This document shows, piece after piece, positions 1 through 6,584 of a stretch of DNA of 11,269 nt. The stretch spans positions 1 to 11,269 of the forward strand of contig PSRN01000070.1 of the NCBI GenBank assembly GCA_003176075.1, read 5' to 3'. Position 1 is the stretch's first letter. The number at the start of each line of letters is the position of its first letter. The stretch is from Bdellovibrio sp. (GTDB lineage Bacteria > Bdellovibrionota > Bdellovibrionia > Bdellovibrionales > Bdellovibrionaceae). The notes beneath the pieces were generated by a model. It was not told where the DNA came from and made no database searches. It saw nothing but the letters and a program-made list of their open reading frames with translations. The position numbers and the translations under genes are program-made.

Positions 1-107
1 AGTCGGCTGGTGTGGGTGCGTTAGTACGAAGTTCCCGTATCGTCATTTCGCAAAGATAGCTGCAGCATGAGAATCTAGAGGCTCACATCGTTCCTGGGGT
101 CGCTTTT

Positions 108-437
108 CTAATCCTCGACACATAACATTGATGGAAAAGCCTCAACGCGAAAATCTTTTCCGTCTCGCGATCCGACAACCGAAACTGGGCTGTCTTCAGT
201 CATCCTCACAGGGGAAGAAAGAGGCACATCTTTGCCGCCGATCGAAAAGACGATATCACCAATGCGCAACCCGGATTTTGTGGCTTTACTTCCTGGCGAG
301 AAATCCTTAATCTTTGCGCCTTGCGAGAGCTTCTCCTTTGCGAAGATGATCCCCAGTCTCAGCCAGCAACCCGGATCGTCGCCGCCGGCTATTGAAGCCG
401 GTGCCCTTTGGACCAAACCCAAAACTGATTCTGACAA
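108..437 (-). pseudogene. PDZ-domain protein, C-terminal fragment truncated at its N-terminus
   Basis: The frame ends at TAG (108-110) and encodes a typical PDZ domain: a carboxylate-loop-like GIIFA segment, then SPGSKATKSGLRIGDIV and IGGKDVP, which match the usual A-x-x-x-GL-x-x-GD-x-I-x-x-I-x-G pattern of PDZ domains found at the C-terminus of S1C (DegP/HtrA-like) proteases and of free-standing periplasmic PDZ proteins. No protease catalytic triad is present. The only available start is a TTG lying inside sequence that, on the other strand, belongs to an IS3-type transposase remnant, so the N-terminal part of the gene has been lost by insertion or deletion near positions 395-440. I infer a dead gene fragment, with the PDZ portion starting around residue 20. 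It could still be translated as a small orphan PDZ protein. Confidence 0.6.
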
Positions 438-732
438 TAACCTACTTAAGCTCTACGGCTCGCTCGAAGGTGAGGCGCGCGCGGAGCTCTTGCGCAAGTA
501 CGGCCTTTACGATTCTGATTTTGCGCGCTGGTTGGATAAGACTGATAGCGCGGCGTTGGTGGCACTCTCGACGCGCAAGCCACGAAGCGACAAGAAATCA
601 CCAGAGCAGCTTGAGATCGAGCGTTTGAAGGAAGAGCTCAGAGGCCAGGAAAAGACAATCGCCAAGCTTTCGGCATTGGTTGTCGTCCAAAAAAAAGTCT
701 CGGACTTTTTGAAAAGGTGCGAGGAAGATTAA
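395..732 (+). mobile_element. IS3-family orfA-like fragment (best preserved part of the remnant)
   Basis: This is the open part of the IS remnant. The usable homology starts near NLLKLYGSLEGEARAELL and runs to the stop. The segment EQLEIERLKEELRGQEKTIA is predicted by eye to form a coiled coil, as expected of the OrfA dimerisation zipper. The open frame continues further upstream to 232, but that part overlaps the PDZ gene on the other strand and looks nothing like a transposase, so I do not count it. Function as a transposase subunit is very unlikely, because orfB is destroyed downstream. Confidence 0.55.
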
Positions 733-1000
733 GGCCACACTTTCGCAAGTTCGTTCTCGAACAGGTCTGTGAGATCAAGGCAAAGGGCATCAGTGTTGAA
801 AAATTCGCTGTTGCGATGAGTGTACGCGGCGGAGCCTTTACTACTGGCAAAAGAAAGCCAATGCACCGCTGACAGAGAGAGCGATCCCGAAATCGCCACC
901 GGCGAACAAACTTAAGCCTGAGGAAAGAACCGAGCGAAGTTGTCTTCAAGGCCAGGAATTGGCGAGGCGAGCTAACTCAACAGAACCCATTCGTTGTTGG
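395..1000 (+). pseudogene. IS3-type insertion sequence remnant (orfA plus frameshifted orfB N-terminus)
   Basis: The plus frame ending at TAA (730-732) carries an IS3-family OrfA-like sequence: LLRKYGLYDSDFARW (helix-turn-helix part), then a leucine-zipper-like stretch ending in VVVQKKVSDFL, the usual end of OrfA in this group. The first 20-30 residues of a normal OrfA are not recognisable, so the left end is missing. Downstream, OrfB-like sequence appears in broken frames: EQVCEIKAKGISVEKFAVAM at about 757-822, then after a frame change near 828-835 LYYWQKKANAPLTERAIPKS and PPANKLKPEER, matching the region between the OrfB start and the DDE domain. After about 940 the match fades, and the DDE catalytic core is absent. 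No terminal inverted repeats or target duplication are visible. The remnant stops just short of the end of the next gene (1025). Confidence 0.65.
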
Positions 1001-1024
1001 GGTCCTTCCAATAGTCAAGGAATC

Positions 1025-1858
1025 TTATTCGGAGAGCGCTTCGGCCACTGCTCTCCACAAGTCTTCTTGCTGGTTCAGCGCCTTCTGAGAAAAGTGAAGG
1101 TTCATTGTTCTAATCAGCGTAATTGAGTTACCGGTGACATTTGTACCCATGGTGTAGGGATAGTCAGCCGATCTCAAGCCGGAAGGAATAGTCCCTTCAA
1201 CCGCTCTAGGCATAGCATCCAAAACAACATCCGCAGATGACAAGCTTTTAATATCTAAAAGAGTGCCTTTTACAAACGCAAGACCAGCTTTCTTACAGGC
1301 AGATTCAATGGCGCGAATCAAATGGCGGTCAGCCTCAAATGGCATAAATCTCGATGCTAAATCAGCTGAAATGAAATATGACCCGATATATCCTTTCTCG
1401 TTGGGCACGCGCCCCTGCGCTCTTAATCTGGCCATGAACGCTTGTCCAATCTCAGTCTCGGTCGAGGTGACTAAGCGGACATCAGCCTTGATGGTCAAAA
1501 AGGTATTTCCACCGTGGCTGCTCGGCTGAAAATTCGTTGGACTCTCATTGAAAGCTCCTTCAACCGTGTATCGCTGAGTTTCAGATTTAACCGTGAAAAC
1601 TGGAATGCTGACCTCGACACGGTCAATCGCATCCCACCGAAGGTGAGCTTCGGCCGAACCAATTTTGAACTGGGCCCTTCCTCCTGGTATTTCCTCGGCA
1701 AGCTGAACCAGGCCCCTAATCACGTTGGTTTTAGCCTCAAGCTCAGCCTTGGTCAGACTCGGCCCATTGCCATTAACGGAATGGCAGCTCATCGCCCACC
1801 CTGCTTCTTGGAGACTCACGAGGCCGATTGCCGCTGCGACAAAAAGTTGTGCTTTCAC
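1025..1858 (-). CDS. Exported protein of unknown function
   Basis: I place the start at GTG 1858-1856 because a GGAGGAA Shine-Dalgarno lies just upstream and the product then begins directly with a signal peptide (KAQLFVAAAIGLVSLQEAGWA, cleavage likely after GWA). A longer frame to 1939 would put 27 non-hydrophobic residues in front and would overlap the likely promoter. The product is about 277 residues and has no family I recognise. The mature part alternates short beta-like segments (RVEVSIPVFTVKS, TFLTIKADVRLVTSTETEIG) with an alpha-helical patch (HLIRAIESACKKAGLAFVKG). A lone cysteine lies two residues after the predicted cut (MSC), but there is no clear lipobox. It is monocistronic and flanked by IS debris on both sides (395-1000 and 2113-2372). 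A periplasmic or cell-surface location is inferred from the signal peptide only. Confidence 0.7.
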   Translation of the reverse strand: MKAQLFVAAAIGLVSLQEAGWAMSCHSVNGNGPSLTKAELEAKTNVIRGLVQLAEEIPGGRAQFKIGSAEAHLRWDAIDRVEVSIPVFTVKSETQRYTVEGAFNESPTNFQPSSHGGNTFLTIKADVRLVTSTETEIGQAFMARLRAQGRVPNEKGYIGSYFISADLASRFMPFEADRHLIRAIESACKKAGLAFVKGTLLDIKSLSSADVVLDAMPRAVEGTIPSGLRSADYPYTMGTNVTGNSITLIRTMNLHFSQKALNQQEDLWRAVAEALSE

Positions 1859-1880
1859 TTTCTTCCTCCGCAAAAGAGGG

Positions 1881-1889
1881 AATATACCA
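1881..1889 (-). promoter_or_regulatory. Candidate extended -10 promoter for the exported-protein gene
   Basis: On the minus strand the bases read TGG-TATATT, an extended -10 element with five of six matches to TATAAT. It lies about 17 bases before the Shine-Dalgarno region of the GTG start at 1858. No good -35 box is seen at the right distance, which extended -10 promoters tolerate. Its position inside the longer reading frame supports the shorter start for the gene. Confidence 0.35.
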
Positions 1890-1939
1890 CAGGAAATTAC
1901 GTCGTTGGGGGTCGATGAATTATTTTTAAAGCCGTTCAA

Positions 1940-2112
1940 GAAATCGTCGGTTTCGTCCAGTATGGGTGCTTCCAGCCGGTTGGTTCAGGGCCGTGGGAAT
2001 AGTGAACAGCAAAGGGAAAATGCGCCCAATTCAGTTTGGTTCCTTTTTTCCTTCCTCTTAATCTCGTCAAACCATATTTCGGATATTCAAACGCCACCTT
2101 CGGCGGCTCGAA
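1940..2112. other. Intergenic stretch with no recognisable feature
   Basis: Between the exported-protein promoter region and the IS6-type relic I see no credible gene, RNA or repeat. A plus-strand frame runs through here (1725-2168), but it is antisense to the start of the exported-protein gene and has neither a ribosome binding site nor protein-like composition. Confidence 0.4.
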
Positions 2113-2372
2113 TTAGCCTCCGCGATGGTCCTGTTCAACAATGTCATTCAGATATTTGGATTGTCTGATCTCTACGGGAGTCCTCAAATCTTCGTTCACG
2201 GACTCAAGCGCGGTGAGGTTGGCGCCCGATTTGTCAATCGTTGCTTTGCATGGCTCCTCAATGGAGGAGATGACGGTGACTGGGCAAGTAACTGTGTCGC
2301 GATCAACGGCACAGCTTTAGTCAACCTTTACGCCTGTCAATGGGCAGACGCCGAATTTGATCGACGTCATTG
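2113..2372 (-). pseudogene. IS6-family transposase relic (catalytic C-terminal region)
   Basis: Minus-strand translation from 2316 to 2113 contains KATIDKSGANLTALESVNED, then EIRQSKYLNDIVEQDHR. This is the hallmark of IS6-family (IS26-like) DDE transposases around the last catalytic glutamate (V-x-ID-K-SGAN ... YLNNIVEQDHR-x-IK). After EQDHR the frame runs into RGG and a stop, so the family C-terminus is missing. Upstream, CAVDRDT resembles the YRAVDRDG motif, but about 25 residues between this and the IDKSGAN block are lost. Further upstream (to about 2372) only a faint match remains, interrupted by stops. No inverted repeats are visible. It is inactive debris lying directly downstream of the SGNH-like gene. 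Confidence 0.7.
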
Positions 2373-2385
2373 ACCGATTTGCCAT

Positions 2386-3753
2386 CTATCGATCCATCTT
2401 GTCTGGCGACACGGCTCTTAATTTGAAAGTGTATTTGAGATAAGGGTATTTTCCGGGATTGGTTGTGATCTCTGATTTAATCTTCTCGTCAAGATAGGGA
2501 AGTCGTACCCTTTCGTCTGGTTGCCCTTCGACGGTGGTGAAGATATACCACTCAAGCTGAGCTAGCGCGCGGTCGCTCGGATCGTCGGTCCAAATGAATC
2601 GATAGTTGGTTCCCGGTATGGTTGCTGTAAAGGTATGAATGGCGTACGAGAGCCAGTGATCGTATCCCCAATTTTCAAAGACATCCTTATGGCCTGAAAC
2701 GAGACCTAGCAAAATTTGGGTATAAAACAAAGCTTGGGTCAAATCGAGAGCAACGTGGCTTACACCTTGTCCGGTTGCAAAAATTGAAACCGGGAAACCA
2801 TCAATTTTGAGTCCGTTTTTTTGAATAATTTCAGCCAAATTTTTGAGGCGACGATTGGACTCAACCAAGTTTGTGGCTGCAGAGTCCGCCGCTGGATTGA
2901 ATGCAGGTTTTGCGAACTGCGAGGGGTCCTCGAATGTCACCCAATACTCGCCTTTTTCTCGACGCATGAATTTTTCCACTGAATCAGTGAACAACGCGCG
3001 AATAGCGAGACTTTCTTCCCTGCCCAAATCGCACACCGGCATGTCAGAAACCTTGGTTCCAAGGAGATTCTGTAGAGGAGCCTTCAAGACCGAATTGAAA
3101 AACAAGGCCTGTCCTTGATCAGAAAAGTGAAGGCGATCAAAGAAAAACTGCGACACGCGCCATTTCCATTCCTCGGCCAAATTTTCAACCATGTCAGTCA
3201 CTTTAACAATTTGGACTTGCTTGTGGGTGCGGGCGTACTCTCGAAGGATTCTGTTCACCTCACGTGAACGATCACCCCGTGGTGCGCTGGACAGATAATC
3301 AACTATAAAACTGAACGAAGAGTCATTTTGATAGGCAAGCCATTGAACGGCACGACTGGAGAACTGGTCCCGGGTGGGAAGCAGGCCCACAAGAACAATG
3401 TCGTGGTGGGACACCATCTGGTCGAGGGCGGCATGAACCAAAGGAGTGAGGTCTTGATTTGAGTCAAGGGCCGGAAAATTCGTTGGAAAAAAATAATCAA
3501 ATGCGACCAGAGTTCGCGGCAAACGAGCTAAACTCTCAGGAGAAACAGTCGCCTGTAAATGATGCCGAACTCGCATCTCCATCGGCAAGGACGCGCCAAC
3601 TCCTTTGGTATTGCTGGCCCCAACCATCGATAGGTTGGGGACCGGCCGTTGCTGTTGCGTGGCCCAAGTCGGTGTGCTCGGCACCTCCGCAGCGGCCTGA
3701 CTGCCAATGAATCCAGCCAAAAGAAATACCAAATTCAAACTGATTTTCGACAC
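2386..3753 (-). CDS. Secreted SGNH/GDSL-hydrolase-like protein
   Basis: The start is GTG at 3753, with GGAGG six bases upstream. Residues 1-22 form a signal peptide ending SQAAA. The mature protein (about 430 residues) shows SGNH-superfamily features: residues 44-49 VGASNT stand where block I (GDS) is expected, and residues 206-209 DRLH followed by FSDQGQ match block V (D-x-x-H), which supplies the Asp-His pair. Between them are alternating beta strands and helices such as HDIVLVGLLPTR (117-128). The aspartate of the GDS motif is alanine here. The C-terminal half (about 240-455) has no family I recognise. Acting outside the cytoplasm on an ester or acyl-sugar substrate is an inference from family membership; the substrate is unknown. 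It is a single gene with its own promoter. An inactive SGNH fold with a binding role is the main alternative. Confidence 0.6.
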   Translation of the reverse strand: MSKISLNLVFLLAGFIGSQAAAEVPSTPTWATQQQRPVPNLSMVGASNTKGVGASLPMEMRVRHHLQATVSPESLARLPRTLVAFDYFFPTNFPALDSNQDLTPLVHAALDQMVSHHDIVLVGLLPTRDQFSSRAVQWLAYQNDSSFSFIVDYLSSAPRGDRSREVNRILREYARTHKQVQIVKVTDMVENLAEEWKWRVSQFFFDRLHFSDQGQALFFNSVLKAPLQNLLGTKVSDMPVCDLGREESLAIRALFTDSVEKFMRREKGEYWVTFEDPSQFAKPAFNPAADSAATNLVESNRRLKNLAEIIQKNGLKIDGFPVSIFATGQGVSHVALDLTQALFYTQILLGLVSGHKDVFENWGYDHWLSYAIHTFTATIPGTNYRFIWTDDPSDRALAQLEWYIFTTVEGQPDERVRLPYLDEKIKSEITTNPGKYPYLKYTFKLRAVSPDKMDR

Positions 3754-3842
3754 TGTACACCTCCGCGCGGCTGAGCCTTCGCGGCGAAATTCTCCTGCTC
3801 AAATTCCACCGCTTCTCTTTGTGAACGAGAAAAAAACAATAA

Positions 3843-3871
3843 ATTCTAGCACACGAAAGTGTCAGGACCAA
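3843..3871 (-). promoter_or_regulatory. Candidate sigma-70-type promoter for the SGNH-like gene
   Basis: On the minus strand, TTGGTC (3871-3866) and TAGAAT (3848-3843) are separated by exactly 17 bases. The -10 box matches five of six consensus positions and the -35 box three of six. The spacer holds a small inverted repeat, ACAC-TTTC-GTGT (3862-3851), a possible operator half. Transcription would start near 3836, leaving a leader of about 80 bases. Confidence 0.45.
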
Positions 3872-4133
3872 TTCAGATGGGGAAATGCTCCCATAATTAC
3901 AGGACTGGAAAAAACTTGGACACCATACCTGGAGGCGCCGGTTTCAAAAGGGACAGGTTCCACCGGTTTACCGGTACCGAGGGGTCAGCCAATACCGGTT
4001 AAAAATGGACAGTCCGCTCGCTGGCGTGAGGCAGCCTTGGCCATCGGTTGCCTGACCGAGCCAATGCTGACCCGAGGTTGTTTCGAGTGATTAAGCGCGG
4101 CACAAGTACCACACGAGCTTGGTGAAAAGGTGT
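3872..4133. other. Intergenic stretch with clustered CCGGT motifs, no gene recognised
   Basis: No reading frame here looks like protein; a plus-strand frame (3707-4090) is antisense to the SGNH gene start and unrecognisable. The only structure seen is a cluster of CCGGT motifs at 3938, 3963, 3971 and 3995. The pairs 3938/3963 and 3971/3995 are 25 and 24 bases apart, and three copies form the palindrome ACCGGT. This could be a decayed recombination or operator site, or chance. Confidence 0.3.
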
Positions 4134-4501
4134 TCACGCCTCGCCCTCATCCAGCTGCATTTCGGTTTGCAAAATCTCTTTCAGCCCCGCAAGGATCTTG
4201 ATTCGGCTCCTCATTAAATCTGCGCGGTGCCTTACCGCTTCTTGCGGGGACGCATTAAGTAACACTAACATTTGACGCCGGCTAATTGCGGCGTCAACTT
4301 CCTGAGAATTCGGACCAAATGCTTTTGAGAGATAATTTTCCGCCGTTACTTCCCAGGAGTGTAAGTCAACGTCCCCAAGTCCCGGCAGTTTGATCAGATC
4401 GTTTGCTTAGGAGATCAAGATGTCAATAAACTGCATCCCTTGCGCGGGGGACACAGAACGTTGGGCCGCTGGAACTTCTGGCACGTTACCTTTCGAGCCA
4501 T
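4134..4501 (-). pseudogene. Broken small gene of unknown function, downstream of tRNA-Arg
   Basis: A very strong Shine-Dalgarno (AAGGAGGT, 4514-4507) precedes ATG 4501-4499, but that frame stops after 28 codons. If one base is restored near codon 4, the frame reads MARKGNVPEVPAAQRSVSPA, continues to an in-frame TAA (4409-4407), and then remains open to TGA 4136-4134. The last part looks like genuine protein: DLIKLPGLGDVDLHSWEVTA, YLSKAFGPNSQEVDAAISRR, ILAGLKEILQTEMQLDEGEA. The intact product would have been about 120 residues, mostly helical. The L-P-x-x-x-x-D-x-x-x-W-x-x-x-x-E-x-x-L-x-x-x-FG-x-x-S pattern faintly recalls a small helical N-terminal domain seen in some TIR and other defence-associated proteins, but I cannot confirm this. 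It begins 81 bases downstream of the tRNA on the same strand, so it is probably leftover cargo of an element at this tRNA. Confidence 0.55.
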
Positions 4502-4581
4502 ATTAGACCTCCTTCTTTGGAGTTTTTTCTGTTCGAAGGCAGAATCCCTTTATACTTATGCCGGCGGAATCAAAATTAGAA

Positions 4582-4658
4582 TGGTGACCCCGCCCTGGCT
4601 CGAACAGGGAACCCCCATCTTAGAAGGATGGTGCTCTATCCAGTTGAGCTACGGGGTC
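4582..4658 (-). tRNA. tRNA-Arg(TCT)
   Basis: The minus strand folds into a complete 77-nt cloverleaf: acceptor GACCCCG/CGGGGTC, TA at positions 8-9, D-stem GCTC/GAGC, anticodon stem CCATC/GATGG with loop CTTCTAA (anticodon TCT, reading AGA), variable loop GGGTT, T-stem CCCTG/CAGGG with loop TTCGAGC, discriminator A and an encoded CCA end. All stems pair perfectly, so the gene is intact and very probably functional. It is an integration target: a recombinase gene ends 30 bases before its 5' end, and a copy of its 5' half lies at 5376-5412. Because the 5' flank has been replaced by integrase DNA, its present promoter must lie in the 3' end of that gene or further upstream. Confidence 0.95.
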
Positions 4659-4688
4659 TGTGGTCGCCAAGAGTAACTTCTTCGAGTT

Positions 4689-5327
4689 TTAGTCGTCAAG
4701 GTCGGCCTTTTTGTGTCTAAAACCTCGATCATCCTGGTCATAGGCCATGGTTGTTCTGACATCCTTGTGGCCAGCCGCCCGTTGCACGTCTTTCCAGTGT
4801 TTGCCACTTCGAAACGCATTAGTGATGAACGTCCGCCTCAAGTCGTGCGATTTGTGTCCGAAGCCGCCAAGAACTTCGTTAACCCTTTTTGTCAGAGTGT
4901 GGGGGTGCATGACCTTGATTTGTTTGACCAGAGCCCAAGCTTCCTTGGCGGTCATGTTCCAGTAGGGCACTTGTCGTTCGGTAGTTTTTACCTCGACTCG
5001 GGTTAGTTCCCGGTCACCACCATTGTCGACAACGTTACCGCCTTGCTCATCGACCAAGACAAAATCAGCAAAGAACTTGTCTTTGGTTAGCCCTAGGGTT
5101 TCATTGATACGGAAGCCGAAGCTGTAGCAGAGAAGGAGGTTTGGAACGATTTCTGGGTCACCTTTCTTCTCGTTCTTGACGGTCTCAAGGATTTTATCCC
5201 ACACGTCAGGTTTGATGAATTTGGTTCGTTCGTTTCCCCGCTGCTTGTCTATCGCTTTGTAGTCTGCTCGGCCAAATGGCTCAAGCTTCCTCGGCGTGGT
5301 CATTTCAGGGTACATGTGATCAACCAA
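4689..5327 (-). CDS. Tyrosine recombinase/integrase, N-terminally truncated
   Basis: The catalytic domain of a phage-type tyrosine recombinase is complete. Counted from the TTG at 5327, the box-I arginine is R73 (FGFRINETLGL), a likely beta-hairpin lysine is K114 (VEVKTTE), then H161-x-x-R164 (HDLRRTF), H187 (AGHKDVRTT) and the nucleophile Y196 (MAYD). The frame is open upstream of 5327, giving SLKKIVGTANRFNKF (part of the core-binding domain), and runs on into the tRNA half-copy at 5376, where it meets TAG (5400-5398). The normal N-terminal region, some 60-100 residues, is therefore missing, and there is no good start codon or ribosome binding site. It lies upstream of tRNA-Arg on the same strand, ending 30 bp before it. 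DNA joining at the tRNA anticodon region is inferred from the duplicated tRNA half. Activity is doubtful because arm-type DNA binding is lost. Confidence 0.75.
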   Translation of the reverse strand: MVDHMYPEMTTPRKLEPFGRADYKAIDKQRGNERTKFIKPDVWDKILETVKNEKKGDPEIVPNLLLCYSFGFRINETLGLTKDKFFADFVLVDEQGGNVVDNGGDRELTRVEVKTTERQVPYWNMTAKEAWALVKQIKVMHPHTLTKRVNEVLGGFGHKSHDLRRTFITNAFRSGKHWKDVQRAAGHKDVRTTMAYDQDDRGFRHKKADLDD

Positions 5328-5375
5328 GAACTTATTGAAGCGATTAGCGGTTCCGACAATCTTTTTGAGGGACCA

Positions 5376-5412
5376 AGAAGGTTTGTGCTCTATCCAGTTG
5401 AGCTACGGAGTC
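5376..5412 (-). repeat. Duplicated 5' half of tRNA-Arg (attachment-site scar)
   Basis: Thirty-four of 37 bases match tRNA-Arg positions 1-37 (4658-4622) in the same orientation, with differences at tRNA positions 4, 28 and 30. The match ends right after the anticodon TCT; beyond this the sequence becomes the integrase frame. With the intact tRNA it brackets the integrase at 4689-5375, the arrangement left when an element recombines in the anticodon loop and rebuilds the tRNA 5' half. Confidence 0.85.
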
Positions 5413-5443
5413 GTTCCGGGAAACCTTACCTCGTCAAGGAAGG

Positions 5444-5560
5444 TTAGTCTAGATCAGCTTGGTCATCGCTCAAATCCCGGTCGTCTTGGTACCCCATGCG
5501 ATTCGCAGTCCCGATGATTCGCTTGAGCGTGTGTTGCCTGAATGCTGGATTTGGAATCTC
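5444..5560 (-). pseudogene. Remnant of a second tyrosine recombinase
   Basis: The minus strand encodes HTLKRIIGTANR, nearly identical to SLKKIVGTANR of the neighbouring integrase, fused directly to MGYQDDRDLSDDQADLD and TAA (5446-5444). That tail resembles the neighbour's C-terminus MAYDQDDRGFRHKKADLDD, including the tyrosine. The whole catalytic middle, roughly 170 residues, is therefore deleted in frame. The stop lies 31 bp before the tRNA half-copy, just as the better-preserved gene stops 30 bp before the intact tRNA. This shows an older element of the same type at the same target. How far the remnant extends upstream of 5530 towards the hydrolase gene is uncertain. Confidence 0.7.
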
Positions 5561-5597
5561 GCGTGAATAATGAAGAATTCGTTTCGGAGTCAGGAGA

Positions 5598-6584
5598 CTA
5601 CAGCCAATAGCGGGTTGAAACAACGTAATCTTTGCCGTCGCGGCTGACAGTCGCGGCATCACAATAGGGGTCATGTTCAAAGTACAAATACCACCCCTGG
5701 TCGGCGGCGGCTGATAGAATTCTTTCTTTCTCCGCGATGATCCGTAAGGGTTCCAAGTCAAAGCCCATGACCCAGGCCAAGCGGACGTGGGAGCTGGTGG
5801 GGACGACATCGCCACAATAAAGCAAGGTCGTGGTTCCGTCGCTCACCCGCACCATTTGATGTCCTTGGGTGTGGCCGTTGGAAATAAACACGGAAAAACC
5901 GGGGATAAAGTTCTCAACCTCTCCATCAAAAAGCTTGAGGACATTCTTTTTAATCAGCGGCTCGTAATTGGAAGGAAAATAGCTCGCCCGTTCGCGCAGG
6001 TTGGGGGAGGAGGCTGTTTCCAGATTTCTTTTTTGTAAATAATATTTCGCTTTGGGAAAGGTGGGGACCATTTCGCCGCCACGGACGCTGGTTGCGCCGC
6101 CCGCGTGATCGAAATGCAGATGGGTCAAGATGACATCGGTGACGTCGTTGAAGGTGACATCGAATTTGGCCAGCGATTTCTCCAGGGAGGGGCCCTCGGC
6201 GTCGATGTTGTACAACTCAGCGAACTTTCGCCCCAGATTGGCTCCGTATTTCGGGATAAAGTCACCGCCGTTTCCAGTGTCGATCAGAATTTTTCGAGAG
6301 CTGCTTTTGAGGAGTAAAGCGCGCGCCTCCATGGTGATGCGGTTCTTCTCGTCAGCGGGGTTGGACCTCTCCCACAAAACCTTGGGAACAGTGCCGAACA
6401 TGGAGCCGCCATCCAGGCCGAAACGGCCGGTGGGGATGGGACAAATCTCGTATTCCCCAATCTTAAGTGATTTCTTTTGAACCTGAAACTGAACCTGAAC
6501 CTGATTGTGATTCCGGCTCTGGCTGGGGTTCTGGTTCTGATGCTGATGCCGATTCTGGTCCTGATTCTGAATTTGCGTGGCCAT
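5598..6584 (-). CDS. Metallo-beta-lactamase-fold hydrolase
   Basis: The start is ATG 6584-6582, with AAAGGAGG seven bases upstream; no other start exists between the repeat and the first motif. Product 328 residues. Residues 1-36 are a Q/N/H-rich low-complexity leader of alternating X-Q pairs. The MBL fold follows: IDTG at 101-104, T-H155-L-H157-F-D159-H160 (the HxHxDH metal site), GHTQGH with H238 and H242, D259 (YCGDVV) and H304 (FEHDP). All ligands for a dinuclear metal centre are present. The layout fits the AHL-lactonase/ridA-adjacent 'MBL fold metallo-hydrolase' type, but the substrate cannot be told. There is no signal peptide, so it is probably cytoplasmic. It is the last gene of the regulator-cdsA-plsC operon and overlaps the acyltransferase gene by 122 bp, which suggests translational coupling. 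Confidence 0.85.
   Translation of the reverse strand: MATQIQNQDQNRHQHQNQNPSQSRNHNQVQVQFQVQKKSLKIGEYEICPIPTGRFGLDGGSMFGTVPKVLWERSNPADEKNRITMEARALLLKSSSRKILIDTGNGGDFIPKYGANLGRKFAELYNIDAEGPSLEKSLAKFDVTFNDVTDVILTHLHFDHAGGATSVRGGEMVPTFPKAKYYLQKRNLETASSPNLRERASYFPSNYEPLIKKNVLKLFDGEVENFIPGFSVFISNGHTQGHQMVRVSDGTTTLLYCGDVVPTSSHVRLAWVMGFDLEPLRIIAEKERILSAAADQGWYLYFEHDPYCDAATVSRDGKDYVVSTRYWL

Noticed and set aside
638..949. Minus-strand frame of 103 codons
   Set aside because: It is the shadow of the IS3-type remnant, whose plus-strand translation is clearly transposase-like.
3707..4090. Plus-strand frame of 127 codons
   Set aside because: It overlaps the signal-peptide region and promoter of the SGNH-like gene on the other strand, has no ribosome binding site and no protein-like pattern.
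4418..4501. MARKVTCQK start resembling Fe(2+)-trafficking protein YggX
   Set aside because: The likeness is limited to about nine residues; the frame then stops, and the restored frame downstream bears no resemblance to YggX.
5376..5412. Second functional tRNA gene
   Set aside because: Only the 5' half is present; there is no T-arm or 3' acceptor strand after the anticodon.
6477..6575. CRISPR array or other spaced repeat
   Set aside because: Units are six bases with no spacers; this is a simple sequence repeat inside coding DNA.
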